Of a stretch of DNA of 64,000 nt, positions 1 through 11,205 are shown in pieces. Origin of the DNA: Cheilinus undulatus (lineage: Eukaryota; Chordata; Actinopteri; Labriformes; Labridae); contig NC_054869.1 in NCBI RefSeq assembly GCF_018320785.1, forward strand, positions 12,844,698 through 12,908,697. Direction: 5' to 3'. The stretch's first letter is position 1. Every line of letters starts with the position of its first letter. A program made the translations under genes and the position numbers. The notes under the pieces are model-generated. The model was not told where the DNA came from and did no database searches. It saw only the letters and a program-made list of their open reading frames with translations.

Positions 1-770
1 AATACTGTTAGTTCAAACAGGAAACCCAGTGACGACATTATTGGCTGAGCTAAATCTCAAATCTTACTGAAAACAGGAAGACAACACAAAAACAACAGAC
101 AAGGGCCAAGGCAACAGTATCCAAAGCCAAGAGTTTCCTTTAGAAATTTATGAGCAATTGGCTTGACTGTCTTCACTTTGACACGACAAAGTGTTTCATA
201 TCCTTTTGTCCAGTAACACGCAGGGACACAAGTACCAACAGCTCTGCTTTTGAAGCCATTACGTAATTATCCCGTGGAAAGATGTAGTTCAAGTGTGCTG
301 CAGTGTACTTTCAGACATCTCACCTCCAGGCTAAAAAAAAAACACCATAGTCATCAGTCCCTCACCCAGACCTGGTCTAAGTCAAACACCTGGATCTGCT
401 TCCTATCTGTTGGCCTCTTTCCGTCTCAAGGGGAAACTGATCATTCATGGCCAATTAGGATCTGATCAGTGTAACATCAGTGCTGCCAACACCAGGGGAA
501 CCATGCAGTCCAAGCCAGAAATAGTGGTGGTGAACCAGTGGCAAGGGGGCAGGGGGTTGGAAATTTGAGTAGTGTGTGTGAGTGTGTGCCTTGTGTTGTG
601 CATGCTTGCGGATCTCTTTTGTGCCATGGGGAGGAGGGGTGGAGAAAGAAGACTGTTGCTTTCAACAAGAATGTGTTCATTTTTAAGGGAGAGGGGGGGA
701 GGATCTGAACTTAATTTGTCTGCCTACTGAAAAACTGCAAGAGGATTTTTCATCATTTAAAAGCACCAAG

Positions 771-816
771 GAGGGAGAGAGAGGGAGGGAGAAAGAGAGG
801 GAGGGAGAGAGGTGCA
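771..816. repeat. GA-rich purine microsatellite
   Basis: An imperfect run of GAGG and GAGA units (gagggagagagagggaggg and similar), almost purely purine on the plus strand. It is a simple-sequence repeat with no coding content. Confidence 0.9.
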
Positions 817-2597
817 TTTGAGAGAGACAGCCTCTTAGAGCTGTGAGGCAGAAGTGATGGATTCAGCCCACAGAAAAGTGACAGTCTTCCCCTAACAGGC
901 CACAGGCAGTACACTAACCCGCCCTGGAGTCTCAACATTTATCAGGGAACTACCTCTTGTATCCAGATAAAGTTTACCAAATTGTTCCAACTTTTTCAAT
1001 TGCATTTTTTGGAACAACTTACTTAATATTTCTTTAAGTCTTTTCTGGAAGTTTGAGAATCTTTTCAGCTTATGCTAGGGTTTTATAACAAAATTTTGAA
1101 ATTCTGCCTTACAACTGGAATGGACTAAGGTGACAAAAAGTGAGAAACTAGAGGGGTGAGAGGAGGACGCAGGGGTGCAGCTTTCACATTTGGGATGACT
1201 TTCCACAAGGAGAAACTTCATTCAGCTTTGCCAGGAGAGCAAGGCAACTGAGGGAGCCTCATCAGTTCTCTACAGATATCACGTAAGCATTGTCGCATTC
1301 GGATCTTTTGTAAGTCTTCTGAATTGGTTTATTAAAAGGGTGAAGACCTTGTGTATATTTCATTAAACATTACCTCATCGCCCTGCAGTTAAAAACCATC
1401 CACAGCTGTAACAAGTAATGTCACAGAGCAAATGATGATTGCAAATGAAGCTGCTAGTCAGTTGAGGGATATTTCAAACAGATGAAAGTCTTCTGTTGTA
1501 CGGGTTAAAGTAAGACTCATGCTCTGCCTCTTAACATGCAGCCCTTTATGTAATAGAGATTTTGTTTGAACTTGAAGTCATCAGTTGTCATGCAACATCC
1601 GCCATCTGACTCACTGTTTGGTGCAAAAGGGTAATTTTTCTTTCTAATGACTAGCTGGACAGATGACTGTTAGGCTTGGCTGAGGGGGGTTAATTCAGCG
1701 CAGGGGGATGCTGGAGAGCGGGCTCTTCAGGCTAAGTGTTTCTTTGCTACTGATAAAACACAGGACCCTTATAGGGTAAAGTAAAAGCACATGGCAATGA
1801 GGAGGGTGTGTGGAAGATGATTTTCTTTCCTGAAGAGCCTTGTATGACGCATGCTGACACTGAGAGTTGTTTTCTAATATCTGAAAAAAGTAACATTTAA
1901 TACTAAAGAAGAGAAATAATGAATGTAAATAGCCAGGAGCTTCAGGATGTTCCCCTTGGCTCAGGGCGGACAGGGAAGCAGGCAGTTGAATCCCGTCTTT
2001 GTTTCTGTTGCCAGGCTAGTGTTTGGATAAGAGGGCTTTGAGGTAGCATGCTGGAACTTATCGGAACAATTCCCGTGACCCCCTGCTGCTGTGTCTGACT
2101 CAGATCACAAATGGAAGAATGCACCAGACAGCATGAGCATCAGAGACCTTAATTCAAACAAAAACTGCTTCATGGAAAAGAAAAAAAACAAACACTGTCC
2201 TATACCACCAAACTGTGCAGGTAGTTGAGGTTAATCATGTCCAGAATGTCATGTTACACGCTTACAGGGATTACATGCTTGAGGAAAGAATGAGGTCACC
2301 CTACAGGTAATGTAATAGTGCAGATTACCATGAGCAAATTGAATTTGACTCTGATCCAACACATATTGGGTGTCATGCCAGAGACTGCCAGTTCTCCGCT
2401 GAGTCGGCCCTAATTTGAACATGCAGCACAAAGCCGTCCCGCAAAGTGCCCGCTTCTTTTCAGCTACCGACAAATTAGGTGCAGTGTAGTCGTGTTGTGG
2501 TCTCCTGTTGTGGAGGATGATGATGTGATTATGAAGCATTCATACAGAAAGTAGGACAGTGTGAGTGAAATGGGTCAGTAGATACAGTATGTCTTAC

Positions 2598-2700
2598 AGG
2601 TGCTGCGGGAATAAAAGGGGTACTGGTGCGGCGTCTTGATGGTCGAAGTCTCGCCGTCTGCCACCGCCACTGACTCGCCGTGTGTGTATGGCAGCTCGCT
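2598..2700 (-). CDS. Candidate internal coding exon, gene unknown
   Basis: On the minus strand a pyrimidine-rich tract ending in cctcattag precedes a 103-nt open segment that ends at T|gtaagac, a good donor. It starts in phase 0 and encodes 34 residues plus one extra base. The peptide contains ELPYTHGESVAVADG and TPHQYPFYSRST, a hydrophilic, linker-like composition. The segment is more GC-rich than its surroundings, as expected of an exon. By position and strand it could belong to ralgps1, which in human runs opposite to ANGPTL2 and contains it in an intron, or to the next gene in that order (garnl3). I do not recognise the peptide in either protein, so the assignment is synteny-based inference only. 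It may also be chance, since it is a single short exon with no verified partners. Confidence 0.4.
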
Positions 2701-4149
2701 CTAATGAGGTGACGAAGAATGTGAGGAATGCCATGCTCATGCTGAAATGAGAGGGGCTGGGGTGAGACATCAGCCAGTCTTAGGCTGCCCACCTTCTAAT
2801 TAATAAGTGCTGAGCATGACCAAAAAGGCTGGTGAACAGCAACGGTCAGAGGCACACTGACCTGCCCGCGTATCACACTTGATTTAACATTGAGTAAAAT
2901 TCTGAAGGAGGAGTGGTATAAACACAGACGTACCACCTGTAGACACTTAAACCAAAACATTTTGGTGTGAAGCAGACTTAGAGAAATTACCTAAGAGGAG
3001 CTGTGCCAATCAAATCACTTTTGAGTTGTTTTAAGTTGCACTTGAGCTGTTTGTCCATAAGATGTAGACATATTAGACACTTCTCAACACCAGTTAATCA
3101 TTGCAGCCATTGGCCAGTCAATAGCAGCTTGTTAAAGTGAACTGATGTAGGCACAATAATGAGCTGTGGGGGCTGTTAACAGCAAAGACGGAGGAGGAGG
3201 AGGCTTTCTGTTGTTCCCTCTGGCAGACTGCAGATGGGTTAATAACAGGCTGTCTGGGTCGGGGCAGATGGGACTCTCTCTCAGGTTCCTGGGAGAGAGA
3301 GTAAAGCAAGTGTTGTTTTTTGAAAACACACATTAACCGAAAAACATTTGCAGACATGCACATACACTCACGCAAAAAAAAAAAAACACATTTCATCACA
3401 AGCTGCAAGCATTTTCCCCTTCAGCTTTGAAGTGCAGTGAAGCCTGGAGCAGGAGATTCCGGACTAACGACGTCTAACATGGGAATCCTCAGCAGCAGGG
3501 GTAAATCACGGCATCTCAAAAAGACACAGAGCTCATGTTCCAGGGGGAGAAACCGCAGGAGCCACTGGCCAAACACAGTCATCAGCACATTACAGGGGAC
3601 AGGCCTGAGGCTGCTCTATTATCTTAGTGAGGGTTTACTCGAAAGCTATAATTAGCGAGCACTTTAGGACTTGACCTACAAGATAATTTCATTGATAAGT
3701 GATAAGTGTTTGTTTGCGTGGTGTGAAAAATATTTATGACACCACAATTACTTCATCAATCAGCGTCTGCTGCGGTGACGTCATACAGCCAAGCTTTGTA
3801 CAGGGATTAGTGCTATGAGAGACTTCATAGTGTGCTGACAGTTTCATGGGGAATCTGAGACAGAAAGCACTCTCTTCTCTCTCTTGCACATCAAATTTTT
3901 CTTATGACGTGCAAAATACAAAATGAAAAAGAATGGCAGGTTACACAAGAGTCCCATGTGAAAAATTCAGGAAAACGATGTGTTTTCAAAGTCTATTTTA
4001 GACAGATAATGCCAGAGTGGTCCAATGTGCCAGGGGTCATGTTCTTGGAGAGCTCTGCATTTCTCTTCTCCACATCTCCAACCTAATGTGCTGGCATAAA
4101 GCCCGGAATAACGAGACAAAAACATTTCTGCTCCCTTCCCAATTCTGTT

Positions 4150-4420
4150 CTGACTATTATGTGGTCCATTATCTCTTACATTGAGATAAATTGTAACAAA
4201 TGCATGAGGGAATCACTTGTGAGATTGGCTCTCTTTCACCCTCCGTCAAAACCGAGCCAATATAGGCTTCTCTGTAATGCTTTTTGATTAGACTGGCCCC
4301 TTCTGACTCTGGGGAGGTGTCACACAGGACCCCTCTGTAATCCAATATACAGCAGCTTTCAATTAACGTGCCCTGGGAGTTCAAGGCCACGATATCCTTA
4401 CACAGGAGTTACATTCTCTG
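4150..4420. promoter_or_regulatory. Possible conserved non-coding element
   Basis: A compositionally balanced, non-repetitive block about 1.3-1.5 kb upstream of the angptl2 coding exon, with homeodomain-like core sites (tgattag, caattaa) and no persuasive coding frame. It resembles vertebrate conserved non-coding elements in texture. That is a judgement from appearance and needs alignment to other fish. Confidence 0.25.
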
Positions 4421-5670
4421 CAGCAACCAGGGGTATCTCCTAATAACACATCATCTACTAACAGCACCTCCACTTATTTCTGTAATAAAAATGCCTACAC
4501 TTTTAGGGGCAATAGTTAGGCTTGCCGGTCTCATTAACTTTGGGAGAAAATTACAGGGTTTGCCACAAGGTCCAGTTATAGTAGGAACAAAGAGAATGTA
4601 ATCTAAACAGGAAAGTTTTCCAGACAGGAATGGCTTTGTGCCCTATCCCTAACTAGATTTATCATGCTAGATGCTAAAAGGGAGCATCTGACATGTTAAA
4701 AGTTTACATGCAGTGCCATTTGTGATACTTTATCCTGTCTGAAAGCAATTTATTTTCCTCTTTAAATAAGCACTCTGGACAGGACTGATGCAACATACTC
4801 AATATTCACTCAGTTCCTTGAATAGCATCATCTGGTATTGTCTCAAATTTTCCATAAGCAAAGATGTCCAGGCCTGCAGAGGGGAGCAGATTGGAGGGTT
4901 TCTTTACGTGAAAGACCGGCAGTGGCAGTTGCCAAAAAACCTGAGCCAGCGCAGCACACGAAGCAAAACACTCTACACTAACAGTCACATAACTGACTAA
5001 ATAGATCAGCACATCATTAGACAAAAGAAAATATTTGTCTTTGGGGCAGCGAAGAGATTAGTAACTTTCAAACCACATGTTCTGCAAAACTTTGATGGTA
5101 GAAACCTGATTTAAACAAATCGTGATCAAGGCCAGATGTATTGAATGATACTTTGAAACCAAAGGTAAAACAGCAGTGTGTGTTATAGGCAGTAGTGATA
5201 TGTGGAGCGCATAGAACAGTCATACATTACACATATAATATGCTTCCTGTCATGGAAAGTCAAAGCAGCCACTTGAGCTTTCAGATGGGAGAGCAGGAGA
5301 TTTCCTTTCAGATCTAATCTTTGTCAGTAGCCCAGCTTTTCTGAGCTGTAATGACCTCCAGCCTAGAGCCCTCAGGTGCATACACACAGGACTTCTGAGC
5401 TGGTCTATTCCTGGCAGGCTACATATGATAGCAGCAGCAGAAAATCCTGATAGGCAGGTTTCTTCTGGTCTCAGTCAGAACATCTAAAAAGGACTCAATT
5501 GACGTTCTGTCAAAATGTAACCCAATCATGAGGGCTTTTGGTAAAAGTTGTTGGGAAGATGGTTTAGATTAGTGGTGCTCATGCAAACTTTATTCTTAAA
5601 GTAACAAAAGTGGGTCAGTTGTGACAGCTTTATCACTACAACATAGTCATGTTCTTCATTTTCTGTCCAG

Positions 5671-6582
5671 GTCTTGGCAGGCTTTGGTGAGTTGGACACA
5701 AACTCATGGATCCTCCTTCAATGGTCCTGCTGGGGCTCCTTCTTGTTTATGGACTATCCTGTGGTGTTCAGCAGACTCTGGGGAGCGCATCAGACAGCAG
5801 ACATGGAAAGGACAGGGCCCAGGAATTTGAGAGTAGTGAGGATGGTCTAGAAAGAGAGTTCCTCTTCGCTGGAAGGAGCAAACGGGCTCCAGCTGACCCA
5901 CAGCAGGACAAATGCTCTTACACTTTCATTGTACCTCAACAGAAAGTGACCGGAGCCATCTGTGTCAACTCTAAGGAGCCTGAGGCAATGCTGGAGAATC
6001 GGGTCAACAAACAAGAGTTAGAGCTGCTAAATGTGGAGCTACAAAAACAGAAGAGGCAGATAGAGACCCTGCAGCAATTGGTAGAGGTGGACGGAGGGAT
6101 TGTCAATGAAGTCAAGCTGCTGAGGAAGGAGAGCCGAAACATGAACTCCAGAGTCACTCAGCTGTACATGCAGCTGCTCCATGAGATCATCAGGAAGAGA
6201 GACAATGCCTTAGAATTGGCTCAGATGGAGAACAAGATCCTGAACCAAACCTCTGAGATGCAACTTCTCACCAGTCGATACAAAGATCTCGAGCACAAGT
6301 ACCAGCATTTGGCATCTTTGGCCACGAACCAGTCAGCTCTTATTGCCCTCTTGGAGGAGCAGTGCCAGAGCCGCCCACCTCCTCGTCACATGCCAGTTCC
6401 CCAGCCCCGGCCTCAGCCACCTCCACAATCACCACCGCTCAACAAGCCTTACCCACCACCTGTCCTTCCACGCATTAACAACCCAATCAGCAACGAGATC
6501 CAGAGTGACCAGAAATCTCTGCCGCCTCTTCCAACAATGCCCACCGGCACACACAGCCCCTCCACCACTGACAAGCCCTCTG
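5671..6582 (+). CDS. angptl2: angptl2 first coding exon
   Basis: A splice acceptor (ttctgtccag) ends at 5670, so 5671-5705 is 5' UTR and an upstream non-coding exon must exist. Coding runs from the ATG at 5706 and ends at the donor G|gtgagt after base 6582, in phase 1, splitting the glycine codon of KPSG exactly as in human. It holds the signal peptide, coiled coil and proline-rich linker. Confidence 0.95.
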
Positions 6583-9500
6583 GTGAGTCAAGCATAGTTC
6601 AATATCAACTTTTAGACAAAGGCCTTTTATTGTAAGTTTGACTTCTGATGAATGCTGACAAAATTCAGTTATCAAAAACAAAGAAAATTGTGTCTTTGTA
6701 TATTGTAAACCCCCTGATCATTAATCACAAGACAATACCACACACCCATTCTTCCAGTCATAGCAAATATGAATACAACCCACATATTCCCAGGGCAAGG
6801 GGGCTCGCAGTGAGAACAGAAACTCTTGTTTTCCACAGCTTTTTGAGATTCATATCATCTAATCGCCATGATTCAACCAACATAAAAGCATTCAGCACAT
6901 TAAACACAAGCTTTAATGGATAGATGGGTCCTAGTAGATGAGGCTCTTGAACATATGTTAGTGAATGATAAAGCTTTGACATTTTTGTAGACGATGGTTG
7001 TTTTCAGTGAACTGTAGGGAATAATCCATTGCTGTTTCCTTTCTTTAGTAGATTTAAATGATGGGAAAAGGAACAAACCATTCCCAACCTGACAACTGGG
7101 AGCTGTTTTCCACTGACATTTAGTGACACTGCTTGCCATTTTCACCAGGCTGCGTATTTGAACGCCAGTCTTTGTATGCAATGTCTGAATGGAGGCAAGT
7201 AATTTCCTGCCCACAGCCATGCAACTAACACCCTGAAATGTTACATAAACTCTTTACACGAACAGAGAGTTTCACACAATGCAGCAAAGACAGAGGAGAA
7301 AAAGCAACCTGAAAACAACCAAAGGGGGGATGGTGTTGAAGCCAAAGGGGAGGGGGTGAAGTACAAACAAATAGAGATACCAGGAGTCAGTGATGTCATT
7401 TGTTCCACTTGCACCAGGCAAGAATCAGTCATATGTTCCACCAAGCTGCAGACTTTATCAGGGAGAACAGAGCAAGGCAGGACAGGGCAGCTTTCTGGCT
7501 TGTATCTACTCAGCAGAGACATTCCTGAGGAAAAAAATGGGTGGCAGAGACAGGACTGAAAGACTGATATCACTTAGAGTATCTTACCAAAGCTGTTCTC
7601 AATATGAACACATTTTTCTGTTTGTTATTGCAAGATCTCATGACATTTTTCCTTCTTTGATAAACTTCGTCTTCCTTGCAAACTGTTTATGCTCCCCTTC
7701 CCTCACCTCTACCTCATTGTGTGACCCCTATTCTCTTTTCATTTGTCTCCATTGTATTTAAACACTTTGTAATCCTGGCCAGTTGGCAAACCACACAAGT
7801 GTGAAATCTTGAGAACTTAAACACTTTCACAGCCAATTGAATCAAGGGAGCCAGTTGCCCCATTAGGGTTTCCAAATCTACTGGGTTTGGAATTTGAGCA
7901 AAAATCATAGTGGCACAGAGGAAAACAAGGTTTCACTGATTACATCACAAAACTGACTGTAACAGAAATGAAAAAAACCTTTTTGATTTACTGGAAGAAA
8001 AGTGCAGGTGGAGAAAAGGATCTTAAAGCTATCCTTAGTTCACTCAGTCCCGGAAATCCTCCCTTAGGAATATGACGTGAAACCTTAACATGTAAGCCTC
8101 TACTTAAGGGATGTGTCTGTATTATATAAACTAAAGAAAGTCTAAGTGAAAGTAAGTAAAATAATCTTCTGCTGTAAAGCATCACAGATGCTTGAACGTT
8201 TTTGCTACTGTTTCCTCATTCAGCAGTCAGAATTCCCTTTGCCCTCATGCCAGTGTTTCTTTTGGCTGCACTATCGGCAGCTATTTCCCTTGTGAGAAAA
8301 GCCGCCAAAGTCAATTCTGCTGTTAAAATGAGAGCCTCTGCTAAAAAAATGGGATTCCCTATGGCAGAGGATAAACACTCCTTGTGCCACTATGACTTTT
8401 TCCTCATCCTCATTTCTTAACTTTGGAGAAACAGCTGCAACTGCCCAAGTCTGGAATGCTTCAAATAACTCGATGACATCTCTGTTTTCAGGACCATTTA
8501 AGGATTGTCTGCAGGCTCTGGAAGATGGCCACACTACCAGCGGTATGTATCTGGTGAAGCCTGAAAATGCCAACAGGCTTATGCAGGTGTGGTGCGACCA
8601 GAGACATGACCCAGGTGGCTGGACTGTGATCCAAAGAAGGCTGGATGGCTCTGTCAACTTTTTCAGGAACTGGGAGACGTACAAGGTGCGACAACCTCAC
8701 ACCAAATCAAGGACCTCATAGTCTAAAGAGAAGCTGGTGGCTTGTGAAGGTTGTTTGACACCAACCAGATGTGAGGCAGTAATGAATAGGTAATTGTTAA
8801 GGTTTCAAAATGTCTGATGCAGTACTTGGCTCAGTCACTGCAAAAGCCATATGACTCATTAGTTCCAGCAACATCAATTGGTCTTTGTGACTTCACGGTG
8901 AAATTAAAATGTAGGAACTACACTTGTAAGCCACATTGGTCGGTGGTGTCAGCAACCCTTGATTTTCTGTCAAAATAACTATTTTTGCACACTTTATCCA
9001 CCAGGGGTACCCCGGAACAGGGTATTGAGAAAAACTAGTTTTCCTTATCTTTCTAAAGGGAACCCCCTTACAAAAGGAAACAGTTCACTGGTAATTGTTT
9101 GATTGCTGGCCAAAAAATTCACAAGGGCCCTGAAATCCACGCTTAGGGCAGCAACCGAGATCTTTCCAAGACTTTTATGGAAACCTTTAAACCACATTAT
9201 ATTTGAAATTTCATTTGTGTTCTTATCCAAAGGGGTGTTTCCATGATTCAAAACATCTGTGGGCTAGAGGATACCACAAACCAACTTAAGAGAGTGACTG
9301 GAGCCAGAAAAATCAGCAAGACAGCACCCGCTTATTCAAATTTTATATCATGCAGTATATCCTGCTGTGTTTTTAACAACAAAAAAGAGTTGAAATCTGG
9401 ACACCTGATGGTAGATACACAATTGGCTCAATGGCTCCTTTATATTAATGGTCCATGACAATAAACACAGAGGGACTGAACTCTCAGTTACCTCCAGATC

Positions 9501-10201
9501 ATGAACCTTGAATAGCCCCAGACTCAAAATGAGTGTGCTAAACTGTTCAAAGAACATTTAGCAATATCTTCTTATCTTACTGATGTTTTCTTATCACTGC
9601 ACTTTACAGCAAGGTTTTGGCAATATAGATGGGGAGTACTGGCTTGGTTTGGAAAACATCTACTGGCTGACTAACCAGGGAAACTACAAACTACTTGTCA
9701 CGCTGGAGGACTGGTCTGGCCGCAAGGTGTTTGCAGAGTATGCCAGCTTCAGAGTGGAGCCTGAAGCAGATTTCTACAAGCTAAGGGTGGGCCGCTACCA
9801 TGGAAATGCTGGAGACTCCCTCACTTGGCATAATGGCAAGCAGTTCACAACACTGGACAGAGATCATGATGCATATACAGGTAATGTAATGCTATTCAGT
9901 GTTAAACTAATCAAACTATGACAGTATTAAACTAATAATGGAACACAGTAGTTAAAAAAATATGCATACCATTTAACAGTTTATATTTTTGGTATTTCTA
10001 GGAAACTGTGCCCACTACCAGAAGGGAGGGTGGTGGTACAACTCTTGTGCCCATTCAAATTTGAATGGCGTTTGGTACAGAGGAGGACATTATCGCAGCC
10101 GCTACCAAGATGGAGTTTACTGGGCCGAGTTCAGAGGAGGAGCTTATTCACTAAAGAAAGTGGTCATGATGATCCGTCCAAACCCAAATACCTTCCACTA
10201 A
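5706..10201 (+). CDS. angptl2: Angiopoietin-like protein 2 (complete, 4 coding exons)
   Basis: Encodes a secreted angiopoietin-like glycoprotein; the mammalian orthologue signals through integrin alpha5beta1 and LILRB2 in angiogenesis, inflammation and metabolism. Exons 5706-6582, 8492-8685, 9610-9880 and 10002-10201 join in frame to 513 codons plus stop (human has 493). Visible parts: hydrophobic signal peptide (about residues 5-20), basic R-S-K-R site at 57-60, coiled coil around 95-215 containing VTGAICVNSKEPE and RNMNSRVTQLYMQLLHEII, N-glycosylation sequons at N180 and N208, a proline-rich linker (about 223-285), and a C-terminal fibrinogen-like domain from about 293 with GGWTVIQRRLDGSVNF and DRDHDAYTGNCAHY. 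The end NPNTFH matches human ANGPTL2. The first ATG is used because it opens the signal peptide and lies 35 nt after a splice acceptor. Teleosts often keep two copies (a and b); I cannot say which this is. Confidence 0.97.
8492..8685 (+). CDS. angptl2: angptl2 second coding exon
   Basis: Acceptor tctgttttcag precedes base 8492; donor AAG|gtgcga follows base 8685. It encodes the start of the fibrinogen-like domain, from PFKDCLQALEDG to FFRNWETYK, 194 nt, and exits in phase 0. Confidence 0.95.
9610..9880 (+). CDS. angptl2: angptl2 third coding exon
   Basis: Acceptor cactttacag; the exon starts at QGFGNIDGEYWLGLENIYWL and ends at DRDHDAYT plus one base before gtaatg. It is the middle of the fibrinogen-like domain and includes the start of its calcium-site region. 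Confidence 0.95.
10002..10201 (+). CDS. angptl2: angptl2 last coding exon
   Basis: Acceptor ggtatttctag; the exon encodes GNCAHYQKGGWWYN through RPNPNTFH and a TAA stop. It closes the fibrinogen-like domain. Residue identity to human ANGPTL2 is very high in this exon. Confidence 0.95.
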
Positions 10202-11205
10202 GGATCCAAGGAAGACGACTGTACTGTGTCTCACTAAAGACAGACATTTCAGCTCCTTAATCCCAAGCAAGCATTATCATTTTTGTTTGATTGGGTGGCA
10301 CCAGGACAAGCAAGATGACAAAGAATGAAAATTTTGAAGTGCAATATCAGAACACCAGGCAGATATTCTGGTACCATAGTCAAAGATTGTGCGCACCTTG
10401 TGCATTGTAATCCAGTTATCTGTACCATTTTTCACTTTTGAATATGGGGCAGTTAGGATATGTGCAAACAGCTCAGGAGTTTTTGAAATACACTGTCTTT
10501 GATTAAGCAAAGATCTGTTTAGCTGACAGTACTCCCATTTGATGAAAAATGAAACAATTGGTGCTTTTTAAGTTGAAAAAAAAGAACACAATAATTCATT
10601 TGTTAAGGTTTGAGATAGGAACCCTATATATTTAGTTTATACATTTTTTAACAAGCAAGGAGATTGACACAGGAAACAATTCCAGTGAATTTTGAATTTC
10701 ATTTTGAAACATTTTTTTAAAATGTGTAAGTAATAGGTACAGTAACATTTACTAACTTGTAATACAGGGTTAATATTCTGGCCAGTTTTACTTATTACAG
10801 TATACTAAATATACTTTACAAATAGCGCAATATTATTTTCTTGCAAAAATCAAGACTGGTAATATCAAGACTTTAAGATAATGTTTTTTTTTTTCATAGA
10901 TCTAGGTACTTTTAACAGATCTGAGAAAGAAAATCTACTCATCACCAAACCTTTTGAGGGGAAAACCCGTTTTTAAAGTCCTGCTTCTTTTGTAATAATG
11001 CATTTATTGAAATCTTGAATTGCTTGAAGAGGTATCCATCAATTTGCTTGTATGAATCAAGCACTGTATTTACTGTATAAATTAAGCAGTTTGTTGATGT
11101 CAATAGATCCAACACATTGCATTTGTACATAAAAGGTTATTTGTAATATAATGTATTAAAACATGTTTTGACTATTCATTTGCAATAAAAATGTACAGCT
11201 TGTTT
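10202..11205 (+). other. angptl2: angptl2 3' UTR
   Basis: AT-rich sequence following the stop codon, with no open frame of interest. It runs to the AATAAA at 11184-11189. The exact cleavage site is inferred. Confidence 0.65.
11184..11189 (+). terminator. angptl2: Poly(A) signal of angptl2
   Basis: Canonical AATAAA followed within about 20 nt by a GT-rich stretch (tgtttgtgtgtttttgc), the usual cleavage and polyadenylation arrangement. A second AATAAA near 11420 could serve as an alternative. Confidence 0.7.

Larger units (their letters stand above)
1..5670. other. Upstream flank of angptl2
   Basis: No complete gene is recognisable. The stretch is ordinary AT-rich fish intergenic or intronic DNA with a purine-rich microsatellite, one plausible minus-strand coding exon and one possible conserved non-coding block (listed separately). 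Vertebrate ANGPTL2 normally has a non-coding first exon some distance upstream of the coding start; I could not place it here with confidence. Confidence 0.6.

Noticed and set aside
3118..3408. Minus-strand open segment with a good acceptor (ctctctcccag near 3289)
   Set aside because: Two competing frames stay open, no proper donor follows, and the peptide is low-complexity (runs of Ser or Pro). Not enough to call an exon.
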